The position numbers were made by a program, and so were the translations under genes. DNA of 7,838 bases, from assembly GCA_015233285.1 (NCBI GenBank), contig JADFYA010000163.1:1-7838 (forward strand), read 5' to 3'. The notes below the pieces were generated by a model. The model was not told the origin of the DNA, did no database searches, and was given only the letters and a program-made list of their open reading frames with translations. This document shows, piece after piece, positions 6,259 through 7,838 of the stretch (position 1 is its first letter; every line of letters begins with the position of its first letter). The DNA is from Deltaproteobacteria bacterium (GTDB taxonomy: Bacteria > Desulfobacterota > JADFXK01).

Positions 6259-6328
6259 CGACACAGCGATGGCCTGGCGGCCGGCTTCGTGAACGGCTTT
6301 GGTAACACGTAACAACTGGAGATTGATA
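6259..6328 (+). other. Short spacer with hairpin and repeated motifs
   Basis: The 70 bases contain a small perfect hairpin GGCC-TGGC-GGCC (6271-6282). GCGGCCGG (6277-6284) and AACACGTAACA (6304-6314) both also occur, in the same order, in the spacer between the thiolase genes. GGAG (6318-6321) is the ribosome binding site for the ATG at 6329, seven bases away. Confidence 0.5.
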
Positions 6329-7477
6329 ATGAATTTTGAGTTGACGGAAGAACAAAAAATGGTCCAGGATATGGCCCGGAGATTTGCCGAAACTGAAATC
6401 AAACCCTACGCAGCGGAACTGGACCGGACTCACCGGCACCCCGCTGAAATCTGCCAAAAAATGGGGGAACTCAGTTTCATGGGCATCGCTGTGCCGGATG
6501 AATACGGCGGCGGCGGCATGGATGTGGTCAGCTACGTCTTGGCGTTGATCGAGATATCCAAAGCCTGCGCCTCCACCGGAGTGATCATGTCGGTCAACAA
6601 CTCTTTGTATTGTTTTCCAGTAATGGCCTATGGAACGCATGAACAAAAGATGAAATTCCTGGCGCCGGTGGCCAGTGGTCAAGCTATCGGCTGTTACGGT
6701 CTAACTGAGGCCGGTGCCGGTTCCGACCCGGCCAGTATGAAAACGACGGCGGTGCTCGATGGCGATGAGTGGGTCATAAACGGCGAAAAGAAATTCATTA
6801 CCAGCGGGAATGTGGCCAAATATTGCGTGTTGGCGGCCATCACCGATAAGGCAAAGAAGTATAAAGGTATCAGTACGTTCCTCATCGATTTGGAAAATAC
6901 CCCGGGATTCTCGGTCGGCCGAGTCGAAGAAAAAATGGGAATTTGCGCTTCCGGCACGGCTGAAATGGTGTTCGACAACGCCCGGATCCCCAAAGAGAAC
7001 CTGTTGGGAGCAGAAGGCGAAGGCTTCAAACAAATGCTGACTACTCTGGACGGTGGCCGCATCGGGATCGCCTCCCAAGCCATCGGCATTGGCCGGGCTG
7101 TGTTGGAAGAGGCCGTGGAATACGCCAAGACCAGAGAACAGTTTGGCAAACCTATCTCCAGCTTTCAGGCTATCCAGTGGAAATTGGCCGAGATGGCCAC
7201 GGAACTGGATGCGGCTGAGTTGCTGACTTTGCGAGCGGCATATCTGGAAGATCATCACCTGCCCTATGAAAAGGAAGCGGCCATGGCCAAAATGTTTGCG
7301 GGAGACGCGGCCATGCGGGCATCTGTCGAAGGTGTCCAGATTTTGGGCGGGTACGGCTACTGCAAAGACTACCCCATGGAACGTCACATGCGGGACGCTA
7401 AAATCACCCAAATCTATGAAGGCACCAACGAGATTATGAGGGTGGTTATTGCCAATAATCTGATGAAAAATAGATAG
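6329..7477 (+). CDS. Short-chain acyl-CoA dehydrogenase (butyryl-CoA dehydrogenase type)
   Basis: A complete 382-residue FAD-dependent acyl-CoA dehydrogenase, oxidising a short acyl-CoA to the 2-enoyl-CoA (or the reverse) with electron transfer flavoprotein as partner. Domains are in the usual order: N-terminal helices (1-120), beta domain with the FAD/substrate motif YGLTEAGAGSD at 123-133 and the WVINGEKKFITSG stretch at 148-160, then the C-terminal helical domain with REQFGK (269-274), QILGGYGY (337-344) and the catalytic base Glu364 in YEGTNEI. The position of that glutamate marks the short/medium-chain group; exact chain length cannot be read from sequence. The ATG at 6329 is chosen over the TTG at 6299 because GGAG (6318-6321) is properly spaced from it and MNFELTEEQ is the family's usual N-terminus. 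No etfAB genes are in the window. MeaB follows after 140 bases. Confidence 0.94.
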   Translation: MNFELTEEQKMVQDMARRFAETEIKPYAAELDRTHRHPAEICQKMGELSFMGIAVPDEYGGGGMDVVSYVLALIEISKACASTGVIMSVNNSLYCFPVMAYGTHEQKMKFLAPVASGQAIGCYGLTEAGAGSDPASMKTTAVLDGDEWVINGEKKFITSGNVAKYCVLAAITDKAKKYKGISTFLIDLENTPGFSVGRVEEKMGICASGTAEMVFDNARIPKENLLGAEGEGFKQMLTTLDGGRIGIASQAIGIGRAVLEEAVEYAKTREQFGKPISSFQAIQWKLAEMATELDAAELLTLRAAYLEDHHLPYEKEAAMAKMFAGDAAMRASVEGVQILGGYGYCKDYPMERHMRDAKITQIYEGTNEIMRVVIANNLMKNR

Positions 7478-7487
7478 TTCTAACGAT

Positions 7488-7530
7488 CCTGGCGGCGTGC
7501 TTGGGGCACGTCTCCGGGTCTGACCCCAGG
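7488..7530. repeat. Branched inverted repeats before meaB
   Basis: CCTGG (7488-7492) and CCAGG (7526-7530) could enclose two hairpins: CGTGC-TTGGG-GCACG (7496-7510) and GGGT-CTG-ACCC (7516-7526, sharing one base with the outer arm). On the minus strand the second contains GGGGTCAGACCC, a core I recall from repeats linked to REP-associated tyrosine transposases. There is no T run, so it is not a standard terminator, and I see no cobalamin riboswitch sequence. The pairings are visible; their nature is inferred. Confidence 0.4.
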
Positions 7531-7617
7531 CGACCCATGTTCAGTATGACTGACTTTGTTGCGGCCTGGCTGGTCATCCAAATACATTCTTTGGTTAACA
7601 ATGAAGACCGACTTAAT

Positions 7618-7838
7618 ATGAATGATGTCATCTCAAAGGTCCGGTCCGGTGATGTCAGGACCGTAGCCAAACTCATCCGAGATATCGATGACGGCATCCC
7701 CGGTGTGTGGGAGATCCTCAAGGAACTCCATCCCTATACCGGCCGGGCCTATGTCCTGGGGGTTACGGGGGCGCCTGGAGTAGGCAAAAGCACCTTGGTT
7801 GACGGCATTATTTCTGCTTACCGGGCTAAGGACATAAC
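7618..7838 (+). CDS. meaB: MeaB/ArgK-family GTPase (B12 mutase chaperone), N-terminal part
   Basis: The frame runs off the right edge; 73 codons from the ATG at 7618 are visible. It reads MNDVISKVRSGDVRTVAKLI, a helical N-terminus typical of MeaB, then the P-loop VTGAPGVGKST (residues 49-59) and LVDGIISAYR. MeaB is a G3E-type GTPase that protects and gates methylmalonyl-CoA mutase (or a related B12-dependent acyl-CoA mutase) in the cytoplasm, so a mutase gene is expected nearby. The start is uncertain: there is no good ribosome binding site before 7618, and the frame stays open upstream to 7474 with another ATG at 7537 (weak AGG upstream). I prefer 7618 because it gives a P-loop position and N-terminus like the family, whereas the 7537 extension adds a hydrophobic stretch MeaB proteins lack. 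Confidence 0.85.
   Translation, partial: MNDVISKVRSGDVRTVAKLIRDIDDGIPGVWEILKELHPYTGRAYVLGVTGAPGVGKSTLVDGIISAYRAKDI

Noticed and set aside
6299..6328. TTG start extending the acyl-CoA dehydrogenase by ten residues
   Set aside because: No ribosome binding site; the ATG at 6329 has GGAG at seven bases and gives the usual MNFELTEEQ start.
7478..7617. Cobalamin riboswitch before meaB
   Set aside because: The spacer is only 140 bases and no B12-box-like sequence was seen; the hairpins look like a repeat element instead.

Overview
The window looks like chromosomal DNA of a Gram-negative anaerobe of the Desulfobacterota (sulfate reducer or syntroph) type. This is an inference. It rests on a compact set of short-chain acyl-CoA genes (two thiolases, a crotonase, an acyl-CoA dehydrogenase) leading into a methylmalonyl-CoA mutase chaperone (MeaB), on a good sigma-54 promoter in front of a small protein resembling flagellum-associated proteins I recall from that group, and on a mixed, roughly even base composition. 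No rRNA, tRNA, CRISPR array, integrase or intact insertion sequence is visible.

Layout. 1-247 (minus) is the start of a macro-domain (ADP-ribose-binding) protein cut by the window edge. 248-654 is a divergent intergenic region with an 8-bp-arm inverted repeat (449-475) and a sigma-54 promoter (524-539). 655-1140 (plus) is an uncharacterised 161-residue protein ended by a strong intrinsic terminator (1223-1251). 1291-2382 (minus) is a membrane-anchored alpha/beta hydrolase, convergent with it. 2383-2774 is a second divergent region with a sigma-70-like promoter, a possible 37-codon leader ORF and a foldable leader. From 2775 to the end everything is on the plus strand: thiolase 1, thiolase 2, enoyl-CoA hydratase, acyl-CoA dehydrogenase and the first part of MeaB.

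How the genes work together. Acyl-CoA dehydrogenase oxidises a short acyl-CoA such as butyryl-CoA, the crotonase hydrates the enoyl-CoA, a 3-hydroxyacyl-CoA dehydrogenase (not in this window) would make the 3-ketoacyl-CoA, and a thiolase splits it to acetyl-CoA. The steps are reversible. MeaB next door suggests that a B12-dependent acyl-CoA mutase follows downstream, which would connect C4 beta-oxidation to methylmalonyl-CoA/propionate or branched C4 metabolism. The genes do not overlap, and their spacers (219, 115, 70 and 140 bases) carry their own repeats and hairpins, so they need not form one tight operon.

Most worth a second look: the sigma-54 promoter with a plausible upstream activator site serving an unknown protein; a short ORF that overlaps the first thiolase by ATGA; a degenerate repeat element shared by two spacers of the pathway cluster; and the divergence between the two tandem thiolases. 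I saw no clear new multi-gene system.
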